Below, piece after piece: positions 8,126 through 15,239 of a stretch of 26,956 nt of DNA (position 1 is its first letter; the number at the start of each line of letters is the position of its first letter). The notes beneath the pieces were generated by a model, which had not been told where the DNA came from, made no database searches, and saw nothing but the letters and a program-made list of their open reading frames with translations. The stretch lies in IMG/VR virus record IMGVR_UViG_3300025131_004547, positions 1-26,956 of that record; one strand, 5' to 3'. Source of the stretch: a virus. A program made the translations under genes and the position numbers.

Positions 8126-9458
8126 CTACATTTACTTTTTTTAATTTTGGTAACCTAACTTTAGTGTTAGTATCTGTAACCTTCTTAAGTTTAGGTAAAT
8201 TTAATGACACTTCCTTTGGTGTTTTTGGAATATATCTATCAAGTATTTCCTCAAATACTTTAGTCATATTAGTATGAGAAAATTTACCACTATTAATTTT
8301 ACCTTGTTCAGTAGCGTTAAACTTGTAGGTTTTATAATTTTTATACACATTCATTAACACCTTAGAACTATTAGGATAATTCACAGTAAACCATTCTGCC
8401 CCTTCTGTCCAAATATTTCTTGGAAACGCTTCTCTAGGTGTTTTATTCATTTCACCACCCAACAATACTGATAATTTCGGGTCAAGAAAATCTACATGAC
8501 CACTCCAACTAGAAGTTATAACGGGTTTCTCACTAAATGTAGCTTCTAACAAAGGTCTACCAAATCCTTCTCCGTGTGTAAATGAAACATGAGCTTTAAC
8601 TTTCGGATGATTATATAAACCATTCATTTCTGTATCAGATAAATCTCCATGTAAAAAATAAATATTAGGTAACTTCTTACCAGATACAGTTTCTTTAATT
8701 TGTTTTATTTTACTTTCTATATCCTCTCTATCCATTACACAAAAAGTAGCTCCACTTGTTTTTAATATCAAAGCTGGTTGTTGTACCTTATCCTTAAAAG
8801 TTTCAAGAAATGTTTTCACTAACATTCCAGTATCTTTTCTATCATTACCAATCCTACCCTGTAACCAATGACCAACATAAAGAAAACAAAAAGTTTCAGG
8901 TATACTCTTTAACTCATAATGTAGTGATTTTTCTATCTCATCTGTTTTCTTATAAATATTAGTGTCTGCCCCTTCAAATAAAACTTCTATCGGTTTTTCT
9001 AATCTTATTTCTCCGAGTGGTCTGTTAGAATCCTTTTCATGTTTCTGATAAACACAACCTTCTAATACTTTTTTTGTAAATTTTGAAGGAACTATATTCA
9101 AATCCATTCTATTCATACCCTCAATCCAGTCTGGTGGACACGCTGTAGTTTCTATACCAGCTGTAATACCTATATTATATTTTCCCAACTGCATAAACTC
9201 ATTAGGTACAACTATATGTACATGAATATCTGGTTGTCTCGGTAATTTATTATCGGTAAGTCTATCAATTATTAAACTATCTGCTTCGTCTTGCATATTC
9301 AGTGCATTCATTGGTGTATTACCCCACCTAACTGGATATACTTTAATATCAAATTTGTCCATTTGTATTAATGAACGTACCAAATCCCTACTATGAGAAC
9401 CATAACCAGACCTTGTTGCCACTGGGGCTGTAACTAACATCAAAGGTTTATCACTCAT
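8115..9458 (-). CDS. GT-B fold glycosyltransferase, GT4/GT1 type (first of a pair)
   Basis: This 447-residue GT-B protein opens with LMLVTAPVATRSGYGSHSRD, the glycine-rich acceptor-side loop of GT4 enzymes. It carries the donor-site signature HGEGFGRPLLEATFSEKPVI (the E-x7-E motif) around residue 300, followed by SSWSGHVDFLDP. The segment GITAGIETTACPPDWIEGMN and the words NIVPSKFTKKVLEG are typical of the transferases that follow one another in phage genomes. Shine-Dalgarno GGAG lies 6 nt before ATG 9458. The C-terminal tail is lysine-rich (LPKLKKV repeated at about residues 423 and 438). It probably transfers a sugar from a nucleotide donor; the acceptor is unknown. Confidence 0.88.
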   Translation of the reverse strand: MSDKPLMLVTAPVATRSGYGSHSRDLVRSLIQMDKFDIKVYPVRWGNTPMNALNMQDEADSLIIDRLTDNKLPRQPDIHVHIVVPNEFMQLGKYNIGITAGIETTACPPDWIEGMNRMDLNIVPSKFTKKVLEGCVYQKHEKDSNRPLGEIRLEKPIEVLFEGADTNIYKKTDEIEKSLHYELKSIPETFCFLYVGHWLQGRIGNDRKDTGMLVKTFLETFKDKVQQPALILKTSGATFCVMDREDIESKIKQIKETVSGKKLPNIYFLHGDLSDTEMNGLYNHPKVKAHVSFTHGEGFGRPLLEATFSEKPVITSSWSGHVDFLDPKLSVLLGGEMNKTPREAFPRNIWTEGAEWFTVNYPNSSKVLMNVYKNYKTYKFNATEQGKINSGKFSHTNMTKVFEEILDRYIPKTPKEVSLNLPKLKKVTDTNTKVRLPKLKKVNVDDN

Positions 9459-9467
9459 AACTTACTC

Positions 9468-10859
9468 CTATACCTTATACAATGAATATCTTTTACGAGG
9501 TTTCCACGTTTCAAAAGCCGTGTCCATAGATTTCATAAATCTTTTACACATCAATTTTGCTGTCATTCCAACTTCTTCTAAGTGCATCCACTCTCTACCC
9601 AATTCACCACACCTCGTTCTTTCTTCACTACCAAGGTCATACCAATATTTTATAGCCTCTGCTGCTTCATCCCACCTACACCTGTCATCAAATATATAAG
9701 GTGTCGGCATAGAACCTTGTAATGAACGAGTACGAGGCCATACTGGTTTGACCCACTCACCGTGAGTTAAATCAGGATTATTCTCCCATTCCTTATCATT
9801 ATGTAATGAATGAACCCAACTATAATCATTTTCATCTAAATGTTTTCCTTTATATTTGAATCCACATTGGTCTTGTAATCCACCAGTAACATTTACTATA
9901 ATAGGTGTCCCTGTCATCAATGACTCTGCCGTTCCTAAACCAAACCCTTCATTAGAAGCTATGTTAATAGTTACATCAGCTATATTATATAAAAAGTTCA
10001 TTTCCTTAAAATCTAACCTATCATCTGAAAAGTATACATTTCTATTTGGACAAATAGCTTCTACTACAACTGGTAAGTCTGTACCATTTTCATCTCGTGG
10101 TTGTGTATGCATTAACAATGCACATTTATCAGCTTCTTCTTCTGATAATGTATTACAGAAAGTATGAAACGCAAGTATTACATCACTTGTCATTTTTCTT
10201 CTAATATTTCTATTATTGTAGTATAAAACAAAATCGTATTTATTACCATCAAACTTTTGTTTTCTAAATTCTTCAAATTCTCCCCACCCACTATGTAATT
10301 CAGTTAATGGAAAATATAAATCATCATTTATACCGTGAGGGACATAAGTAACCTGCCAATCTTCTGGTGGATACTTTGTCCAAACATTCTTAACTATATT
10401 AACCGTTTGTTTAGAAATATTCATAATTAAATCACTCGACTCGTAATAAAATTCATTATATTGAGGATAAGGTAAATCATCCCATACATTATAATAAAAA
10501 ATAGGAACATGTTGTCTTATTTCATGTTCCATTTCATATAACCATTGCCAAAATCTTGGGTCTGTATAATGCATAATAGCGTCTGGTTGTTCTCTGACTA
10601 TCATCTGTCTTAGTAATTCCTGACTACCATATCCACTAATAGGATAAATAGTCAAACTAGCATCCTTGACACCAGTTTCCTCTCTAGCAGCATCATTCAT
10701 ATCTACTACGTTACCATCCTCTGGATGTTTAATAGCTCCACCAACCTGTACCCAATCGTATTGATGTATTGTTCCCATAACCATTTCTTTTGTCATAGTA
10801 CCAACACCAGAGGACATACGAAGATCATCTGAAAAAATTAAAATTTTCTTTTTAGACAT
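9468..10859 (-). CDS. GT-B fold glycosyltransferase, GT4 type (second of a pair)
   Basis: This 463-residue protein has the N-terminal ILIFSDDLRMSSGVGTMTKE (GT4 glycine loop) and the C-terminal donor-site motif NEGFGLGTAESLMTGTPIIV (E-x7-E) at about residues 305-325. Between them are IFYYNVWDDLPYP, SDLIMNISKQT and YVPHGINDDLYFPL, the last being the common 'P-H-G-x-D' element that begins the second Rossmann domain. ATG 10859 is preceded by AGAGG at a 5-nt spacing. The gene stands 9 nt upstream of the other GT4 gene, whose ribosome site overlaps this stop. The two are similar in layout but not near-identical; they may act in sequence on one glycan. Confidence 0.9.
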   Translation of the reverse strand: MSKKKILIFSDDLRMSSGVGTMTKEMVMGTIHQYDWVQVGGAIKHPEDGNVVDMNDAAREETGVKDASLTIYPISGYGSQELLRQMIVREQPDAIMHYTDPRFWQWLYEMEHEIRQHVPIFYYNVWDDLPYPQYNEFYYESSDLIMNISKQTVNIVKNVWTKYPPEDWQVTYVPHGINDDLYFPLTELHSGWGEFEEFRKQKFDGNKYDFVLYYNNRNIRRKMTSDVILAFHTFCNTLSEEEADKCALLMHTQPRDENGTDLPVVVEAICPNRNVYFSDDRLDFKEMNFLYNIADVTINIASNEGFGLGTAESLMTGTPIIVNVTGGLQDQCGFKYKGKHLDENDYSWVHSLHNDKEWENNPDLTHGEWVKPVWPRTRSLQGSMPTPYIFDDRCRWDEAAEAIKYWYDLGSEERTRCGELGREWMHLEEVGMTAKLMCKRFMKSMDTAFETWKPRKRYSLYKV

Positions 10860-10881
10860 AATAACCTCTTTCTTTTAAAAA

Positions 10882-11034
10882 TTAATCGTGCAATAACTCT
10901 TTTTTAACTTCTTCTTTATGAACACTCTTTTTTATGACACTCAAGTGTTCTTCCATTTTAACCAATATTCTATGTATGTCGTATAATACTCTCTCAACAT
11001 TTTTATTATTTGGCATACTACCTGTATTCTTCAT
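10882..11034 (-). CDS. Small charged protein (50 aa)
   Basis: The translation begins MKNTGSMPNNKNVERVLYDI and ends EVKKELLHD. It is highly charged and predicted by eye to be one long helix with a heptad-like pattern (VLYDIHRILVKMEEHLSVIK), so it could form a coiled coil. ATG 11034 overlaps the stop of the 63-residue gene (ATGA), and the TAA at 10882-10884 lies 22 nt before the next ATG. The coupled start and clean end support a real gene. It fills the gap in front of the GT4 pair. No function can be assigned. Confidence 0.65.
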   Translation of the reverse strand: MKNTGSMPNNKNVERVLYDIHRILVKMEEHLSVIKKSVHKEEVKKELLHD

Positions 11035-11222
11035 AATCTACTACCACTCGGTTTAAGTGCGTCATATTTTTCTATTTTTTTTCTGAACTTATCATCTCTT
11101 ACATACAAATCCATAGAGCGATTGACAAGTTTTTGTAACGTAAATTCTCCGTCTAGATTTCTACCTTTAAATTGTTTATATAAGTCAATTAATATTTTGA
11201 CTGTAGTTAATTTTACTTCCAT
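11031..11222 (-). CDS. Small protein, possible ribbon-helix-helix-like DNA binder (63 aa)
   Basis: The sequence MEVKLTTVKILIDLYKQFKG (beta strand then helix) followed by FTLQKLVNRSMDLYVRDDKF (second helix) recalls ribbon-helix-helix proteins, in which a short N-terminal strand reads the major groove. This is a pattern judgement only. The remainder is basic. ATG 11222 is preceded by GGAA at a 5-nt spacing and then by an AT-rich alternating tract (11223-11258), so the gene is the first after a possible promoter. A regulator placed at the head of a cassette would make sense, but this is inference. Confidence 0.68.
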   Translation of the reverse strand: MEVKLTTVKILIDLYKQFKGRNLDGEFTLQKLVNRSMDLYVRDDKFRKKIEKYDALKPSGSRL

Positions 11223-11258
11223 AATAATTCCATATATATGTATATATAAATATCTATT
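11223..11258 (-). promoter_or_regulatory. Possible promoter/operator: alternating AT tract ahead of the 63-aa gene
   Basis: This 36-nt gap reads, on the minus strand, as an alternating TA tract ending TATATATGG some 10 nt before the ATG. It includes the perfect 10-bp palindrome CATATATATG at 11231-11240. A very similar tract ending in ATATATGG lies before the sliding clamp gene. It could be a promoter -10 region or a regulator site; the plus strand also reads TATAAATA at 11244-11251, the T4 late -10 sequence, but no plus-strand gene follows it. Confidence 0.35.
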
Positions 11259-11666
11259 TTAATTAATAATAACCGATTTTTTATTTAACTCTCCCACGTG
11301 TTTAAGAGTGTTCAAAGTACCATTAGATTTAATACCTTTTGGTATAAAAGCTACAACATAATCAGAATAATCTGCTATTTCTTTATTCCTTTTAAAATAA
11401 TTGTATACACTATATGGTTTACTATAGTTATACTTTTCTGTAATACAATGTTGATTGTAATTATAATGAGCTGGTGGAAACTCCACATATTTCATATCAA
11501 ATTCAAGAGCATATTTCTTAGCTAACTTATCTGCTCCTAATCTCTGTCCACCACTCACAATTTCTACTTCTTTTCCATACTTTTCTTTTAATTTAAAAAC
11601 AAAATTCTTTATTTTTTGTTTGTCTGTATATTTTCTACTACCTACTATACCCACTTTAATCTTCAT
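11259..11666 (-). CDS. SLOG-domain (YspA/DprA-like) nucleotide-binding protein
   Basis: From ATG 11666 the product is 135 residues: MKIKVGIVGSRKYTD (first beta strand and loop), VSGGQRLGADKLAKKYA (the glycine-rich phosphate loop with following helix), NKEIADYSDYVVAFIP and NGTLNTLKHVGELNKKSVII (the T-x-x-x-x-A/G end). This is the layout of small SLOG proteins, a Rossmann-like fold related to DprA, LOG and TIR-partner sensors that bind nucleotides or NAD-derived ligands. A second ATG at 11672 would add two residues, and the longest frame reaches 11738 but overlaps the neighbour heavily, so I prefer 11666 (11-nt overlap). Small SLOG proteins occur in many phages; whether this one senses a nucleotide signal is unknown. 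Confidence 0.82.
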   Translation of the reverse strand: MKIKVGIVGSRKYTDKQKIKNFVFKLKEKYGKEVEIVSGGQRLGADKLAKKYALEFDMKYVEFPPAHYNYNQHCITEKYNYSKPYSVYNYFKRNKEIADYSDYVVAFIPKGIKSNGTLNTLKHVGELNKKSVIIN

Positions 11667-12087
11667 AATCATTTCTCTTTTGTATTCTCTTGGGTGGTTT
11701 AGGTGATGTACAAAACTTAGCTGCTCTATTAAACTCATTCAATGACTCTAAGAATGCATCAAAATTATTTTCTTTATACACATATTGAAATCTATTGTGT
11801 CCCTTTCCTTTATAATAAAATGGTACTATATCAAACCACGTAAATTCATTCGGACCTGTAGAAGAGTTTGCTTTAACAAGAGTTTTGTAACGTAATTTAC
11901 TTTCCCATTTTTTTAAAAACCTACGAAGTTCCTTTGCTTCTATTTCATTTTTTTCATACCATAACTTTAACAAAAATGGTTTTGCTAAATCTTCATATAT
12001 TTCATTTATTTTTTCTATAATAATACTTTCTTTAGAACCAATAAATTCACTAAGTTTCATTCTTAAACTCAATTTAATATATCCCAT
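11656..12087 (-). CDS. Hypothetical protein (143 aa)
   Basis: I do not recognise this family. The protein starts MGYIKLSLRMKLSEFIGSKE, continues with a helical charged region (YEKNEIEAKELRRFLKKWES), and then has an aromatic-rich part (FTWFDIVPFYYKGKGHNRFQ, YVYKENNFDAFLESLNEF). It ends in a basic proline-containing tail (SPKPPKRIQKRNDYED). An open frame extends up to 12201, but ATG 12087 begins one base after the TGA of the nuclease gene (TGATATG), so that is the likely start. Its position directly after a RecB-like nuclease may hint at a partner role, with no further support. Confidence 0.75.
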   Translation of the reverse strand: MGYIKLSLRMKLSEFIGSKESIIIEKINEIYEDLAKPFLLKLWYEKNEIEAKELRRFLKKWESKLRYKTLVKANSSTGPNEFTWFDIVPFYYKGKGHNRFQYVYKENNFDAFLESLNEFNRAAKFCTSPKPPKRIQKRNDYED

Positions 12088-12088
12088 A

Positions 12089-12967
12089 TCAAGCCTTCCT
12101 ATCACATAAATCTGGTCTATCTTTATACTCACAAAAACGACAATTTTTGGTCGTTGGTACTTTATTATAAATATGCTCTGTATTATATTCCCCTTCAACA
12201 AAACATTCGTCTGTAAACTCTTTTAATCTACTTATAACTCTATTAATACTCGGAGTTCCACTTGCTGGTACAAATAACTGAATTCTCTTTTGAGGGAACT
12301 TAGCATTTTCATACAACTTTCTTTTTAGAATAAAAAATTCAACTTCAATTTTATCCATTGGGTGATTAAATTGTTTAGAATAAAATTGTTTATATAACAG
12401 TAATTGATTACTTTTTGACCTATCTTTCTTGGCCCACTTATTCCAACCCATTGTCGAAGTTTTAATATCTATAATTTTTATAACATCTCTAATAGTATCT
12501 TTTAATATAATATCTAAATATCCTTTAAAACATATACCATTACCCATATCATAATCAAGAGGTGTTTCTATCCCTACCAATTCATAACCACGTTTAGAAA
12601 AATATTGACCACGTTTCTTTTTTAAAAAATCTAATATTAGACACCCGTGTTCATAAAACTCAGCCATATCTTTCTGAGTAGTAATTTCAGTAGGATCATT
12701 TTTATATTGAACTCTTTCATCCATAATACTCAAATAATTTTCTTTCATACGAGTCAACAACATAGTTTTTAATGGTAACATATCAGCTTTTTTAGCTGTT
12801 TCAGAATACATCGTTGTAATATATTCCTGTACAACTTCGTGCATCGAAGTTCCAAATAACGTATATATATTATCAGTAAATTCTCTGAGATTTTCTATAT
12901 AATTTAATTTCCAACGCCACGGACATTTGTCCCATATTGAAAATTGACTATAACTTATTTTTTTCAT
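12089..12967 (-). CDS. PD-(D/E)XK nuclease, RecB/AddB/Cas4-like, with putative Fe-S cysteines
   Basis: This is a 292-residue nuclease of the PDDEXK_1 group. It has N-terminal ISYSQFSIWDKCPWRWKLNY, then GTSMHEVV with His43, E134, GYLD with Asp152, D167-I-K169 (IIDIKTST, the catalytic D-x-K) and QLLLYK, the Q-x3-Y box. Four cysteines, Cys15 before the nuclease motifs and Cys276, Cys279, Cys288 after them, match the arrangement that holds a 4Fe-4S cluster in AddB, Dna2 and Cas4. ATG 12967 (MKKISYS) has a GGATGG ribosome site; a GTG at 12979 would add four residues. It probably cleaves single-stranded DNA ends in phage recombination or replication. No cas1 or cas2 is nearby, so I do not call it Cas4. 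Confidence 0.9.
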   Translation of the reverse strand: MKKISYSQFSIWDKCPWRWKLNYIENLREFTDNIYTLFGTSMHEVVQEYITTMYSETAKKADMLPLKTMLLTRMKENYLSIMDERVQYKNDPTEITTQKDMAEFYEHGCLILDFLKKKRGQYFSKRGYELVGIETPLDYDMGNGICFKGYLDIILKDTIRDVIKIIDIKTSTMGWNKWAKKDRSKSNQLLLYKQFYSKQFNHPMDKIEVEFFILKRKLYENAKFPQKRIQLFVPASGTPSINRVISRLKEFTDECFVEGEYNTEHIYNKVPTTKNCRFCEYKDRPDLCDRKA

Positions 12968-13086
12968 TAATCCATCCACTTTCCGTCGTGAATTAAATGT
13001 TACATTCTATGTTTTAAAATTTCCCACATCAAACCTAAATAAGACTTAGATTTATAAATACCAGCTTTACATTTGAACATATACAT
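12967..13086 (-). pseudogene. Tiny coding frame (about 39 aa) with an in-frame TAA at 13000-13002
   Basis: ATG 13086 shares one base with the preceding stop (TAATG). The frame reads MYMFKCKAGIYKSKSYLGLM, then WEILKHRM, then TAA, which gives 28 residues. Without that stop the frame goes on HLIHDGKWMD and ends in a TAA (12967-12969) that overlaps the nuclease ATG by one base, exactly the junction style used elsewhere in this operon. Three explanations remain: a true 28-residue gene ending at 13000 and a chance continuation; a 39-residue gene damaged by a nonsense change or base-calling error; or a stop that is read through. TAA, TAG and TGA all end other genes here, so a general stop reassignment is unlikely. 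Confidence 0.45.
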
Positions 13087-13475
13087 TACTTACCCCATTT
13101 TCCATTTCTAACAATCCTTGCCATAGTACTATAATTTGTTAAATCCTGAAACGAATCCTTAACAGTTTCAGAAATTCCTTCTCTATCCTGTCTCACCACA
13201 AGATTAACTAATCTATTAACTTTATCATTTATCCTTACAACCAAACCCGTAGTTGACAATTTGATATCCTCTTCTCGTTCTAAATTAGTTCCCATTGCTA
13301 TATTTGATGGACCATAATCACTCTGTTTCTGACAAAACAATTCATAATCTTCACGTTGTAATCTCCTAAACTCCTCTGTCATTACTGGGTAATTCTTTTC
13401 TAAATAATTTGTGGGTGATATTTTAACTGTATCAACGGTTTTCTTTTTGTTACTTTCTTTTATTACTTTAACCAT
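13086..13475 (-). CDS. Nucleotide modification associated domain 1 (Nmad1/DUF1599)-like protein
   Basis: The 129-residue protein has a helical core. KQSDYGPSNIAM (about 49-60) and LVVRINDKVNRLVNL (about 78-92) are the two blocks I associate with Nmad1/DUF1599, a domain found in phages and linked by comparative genomics to modified nucleotides. The N-terminal 20 residues are lysine-rich and probably disordered. ATG 13475 overlaps the gp62-like stop by 13 nt and has AGGA nearby. It could process a nucleotide or help with a base change; no partner modification enzyme other than the DNA methyltransferase is visible in the window. Confidence 0.75.
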   Translation of the reverse strand: MVKVIKESNKKKTVDTVKISPTNYLEKNYPVMTEEFRRLQREDYELFCQKQSDYGPSNIAMGTNLEREEDIKLSTTGLVVRINDKVNRLVNLVVRQDREGISETVKDSFQDLTNYSTMARIVRNGKWGK

Positions 13476-13930
13476 TTGTTTATTTCCTTTTTATCATTAC
13501 CATACATTTCTAAAATACTTCTCAATTCATCTTTATTTATTGTATAATACAACTCTACCATTTCCTGAGCTTCTTGTAAACCTACCTCAAAATATCTACC
13601 AACAACTTCTAACATTTCTTTTGGAAAATCCATCTCTTTCTTTTTCTTAACATAACGAAGCCATTGTTTCTTTTTAGGGATTACATCAACATACAACTTG
13701 TATAAATCTTTTGGTTTCAATGTATACTTTTGAACTTGATTTACAAACCCAATCCATTCCGTTTTCATAGATAAAAATCTATGAACCATGTAATTAGACC
13801 AAGATTTTTTATCTTCGTCTGAAACCTCATCCCAATAATTAGGATTTTGAACTCCCGTTATTTGATTTACGTGGTCGAACAGACTCTTCTTTTTTACCGA
13901 AGATTGATTCCCACTTTTTTTCCCATTCAT
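13463..13930 (-). CDS. 62: Clamp loader small subunit, T4 gp62-like
   Basis: Together with gp44 this subunit opens the sliding clamp and loads it at primer ends. The 155-residue protein has the family blocks SLFDHVNQITG (from about residue 16), YMVHRFLSMKTEWIGFVNQV, LYKLYVDVIPKKKQWLRYVK, and a helical end ELRSILEMYGNDKKEINKWL. T4 gp62 is longer (187 residues); marine relatives tend to be short. ATG 13930 with AGGA 10 nt upstream adds about 15 residues before the usual MSLFD-like start. This extension lies inside the preceding small gene (92-nt overlap). Proximity to gp44 and gp45 homologues supports the call. Confidence 0.87.
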   Translation of the reverse strand: MNGKKSGNQSSVKKKSLFDHVNQITGVQNPNYWDEVSDEDKKSWSNYMVHRFLSMKTEWIGFVNQVQKYTLKPKDLYKLYVDVIPKKKQWLRYVKKKKEMDFPKEMLEVVGRYFEVGLQEAQEMVELYYTINKDELRSILEMYGNDKKEINKWLK

Positions 13931-14054
13931 CTTGACTTATTCCTATTCTAGGTGCATCTCCCTTTCCTGCTTCAGATTTTTTAGTAAAAAGTGAATCACT
14001 TTTTGGTTCTGGTTTCTTTTCTTCTTTTTTCTTTTCAGTTTTCTTCTTCTTCAA
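13839..14054 (-). CDS. Small lysine-rich phage protein with KGD-PR / IFGKK motif (about 71 aa)
   Basis: The first 25 residues are almost all Lys, Glu and Pro. Then come AGKGDAPRIGISQDEWEKKW and ESIFGKK, a pair of motifs (K-G-D-x-P-R, then F/W-x3-W-x2-I-F-G-K) that recurs in short phage proteins of unknown function. No ATG exists in frame. TTG 14054 is the first usable start, overlapping the zinc-ribbon gene by 20 nt, but its ribosome site is poor, so the start is uncertain. The last 92 nt are shared with the gp62-like gene in another frame. Being wedged among clamp-loader genes suggests a replication role, which is inference. Confidence 0.68.
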   Translation of the reverse strand: MKKKKTEKKKEEKKPEPKSDSLFTKKSEAGKGDAPRIGISQDEWEKKWESIFGKKEESVRPRKSNNGSSKS

Positions 14055-14295
14055 GTCCTAATCCACTACCTTCTAAAAATTTTTCAGCTACCTTACCACA
14101 ATTACCACAACTATAAACTTGTACTGGAATTAAAGTTTCCTGTCCAGTTGGTGATACTAGTGCTGATAATCTTTTTAATACAAATGAATTAATAAATAAA
14201 TAATTATCACAACTATTACATTTAATAGTTTCTGCATCTCTTAAATCTACTTTAACTTGTGCCTGTGGTAATGGCTTCATTGGTTTTGTACTCAT
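14035..14295 (-). CDS. Small zinc-ribbon phage protein (86 aa)
   Basis: Two cysteine pairs, CNSC (about residues 26-29) and CGNC (about 63-66), bracket a segment FINSFVLKRLSALVSPTGQE and VQVYSC, which fits a zinc ribbon with two beta hairpins. The C-terminus is acidic (LGLEEEEN). ATG 14295 shares one base with the gp44-like stop (TAATG) and is preceded by AGGAG at 8 nt. Similar proteins occur beside the clamp loader in T4-like marine phages as far as I recall, with no known function. A link to replication or transcription through the clamp is possible. Confidence 0.8.
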   Translation of the reverse strand: MSTKPMKPLPQAQVKVDLRDAETIKCNSCDNYLFINSFVLKRLSALVSPTGQETLIPVQVYSCGNCGKVAEKFLEGSGLGLEEEEN

Positions 14296-15239
14296 TATTT
14301 TATCTCCTGTAATAATTCTATTAACATAGCCATAGCGTTGATTTCTTTATCTACAACCTGACTATCACTCAGTTCATATTTTGCTATTATCAAAATACAT
14401 TCTGCTACATGACCAGACCCATATTCATCAACCTTATCATATAACAATCTAAATAAATCAGCATAATCTCTTACTCTATTATCTGTAAGTAATTGTCTGA
14501 TACCTTTAAAAGCATCTTTCTTATCTTGTATTTTTAATATTTCTAATAGTTTTAATTTATAATCATTTTGTAATATACTCTCAGTATCCAAAACAAGTTT
14601 ACCATTTACAACATTTCTTTGGGATGTATTTATTACTCTACGAATATCTGGATAATTACTATCTACTATAACCTTAATATCTTCCAACTCATATTCAACA
14701 TTTTCATTTTTAAGAATATTATCAACCAAGTGTCGAGCCACTTCCATTCTTGTTAATGGTTCTATGTGGAATGACTGACACCTACTCTGTATTGGTTCAA
14801 TTATACGCTCGACGTAATTACAAGTTAAAATAAACCTACAATGTCTACTGAAGGTTTCCATTAGATTCCTTAAAGCAGCTTGTGCATTAGGAGTTATATA
14901 GTCACACTCGTCGAGCGTAATTATTTTTAAATCTTTGAATCCTACTGAGGAGGCGAAGTTTTTTATTTTAGTTCTTACTGTCTCTATGTTATTTTCATCA
15001 GAAGCATTGATGTACAAATGATCACATTCAATTTGTTTCGTCAGAATTTTAGCGAGAGTGGTCTTACCTGTACCAGCCTTCCCGTATAGTAAAAGATGTG
15101 GTAAGTCACCACTCTCTAGATAAATAGACACTTTACTTTTGAGATGTTCGTTCCCAATGTAGGTATCTAATTTAGAAGGTCGGTACTTTTCAACCCATAA
15201 AGAGTGTTTCTTATAAATATTATCCCCAGAACTTTTCAC
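14295..15239 (-). CDS. 44: Clamp loader large subunit, T4 gp44-like AAA+ ATPase
   Basis: This 314-residue AAA+ protein begins the conserved region with LWVEKYRPSKLDTYIGNEHL. Walker A is GKAGTGKTT (residues 53-61), Walker B is LDECD (D110-E111-C112-D113), sensor 1 is ILTCN (residues 137-141), and the SRC motif is S152-R153-C154. The C-terminal third is the helical collar domain. It hydrolyses ATP to place the clamp on DNA with gp62. The start is GTG 15239, within the end of the methyltransferase gene (20-nt overlap); no ATG lies between it and the conserved region. The TAA shares a base with the zinc-ribbon ATG. Confidence 0.96.
   Translation of the reverse strand: MKSSGDNIYKKHSLWVEKYRPSKLDTYIGNEHLKSKVSIYLESGDLPHLLLYGKAGTGKTTLAKILTKQIECDHLYINASDENNIETVRTKIKNFASSVGFKDLKIITLDECDYITPNAQAALRNLMETFSRHCRFILTCNYVERIIEPIQSRCQSFHIEPLTRMEVARHLVDNILKNENVEYELEDIKVIVDSNYPDIRRVINTSQRNVVNGKLVLDTESILQNDYKLKLLEILKIQDKKDAFKGIRQLLTDNRVRDYADLFRLLYDKVDEYGSGHVAECILIIAKYELSDSQVVDKEINAMAMLIELLQEIK

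Noticed and set aside
9856-10167. Plus-strand open frame of 103 codons opposite a GT4 gene
   Set aside because: Antisense to a well-supported glycosyltransferase; no promoter or ribosome site.
11244-11251. T4 late promoter TATAAATA
   Set aside because: It lies on the plus strand, where no gene follows; within an alternating AT tract the match is likely to be chance.
12089-12967. Cas4 of a CRISPR system
   Set aside because: The motifs fit Cas4 and AddB equally, but no cas1, cas2 or repeat array is in the window, so only a general Fe-S nuclease call is justified.
13000-13002. Stop codon reassignment in this phage (TAA recoded)
   Set aside because: TAA clearly ends several well-defined genes here (for example the NeuB-like, RmlB-like, GT2 and gp44-like genes), so a general recoding of TAA is not supported.
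14020-14054. Polypurine run in the zinc-ribbon/KGD gene overlap as a frameshift site fusing the two products
   Set aside because: The GAA/AAG-rich run could slip, but no slippery heptamer with a downstream structure is evident and the downstream protein can start at TTG 14054.
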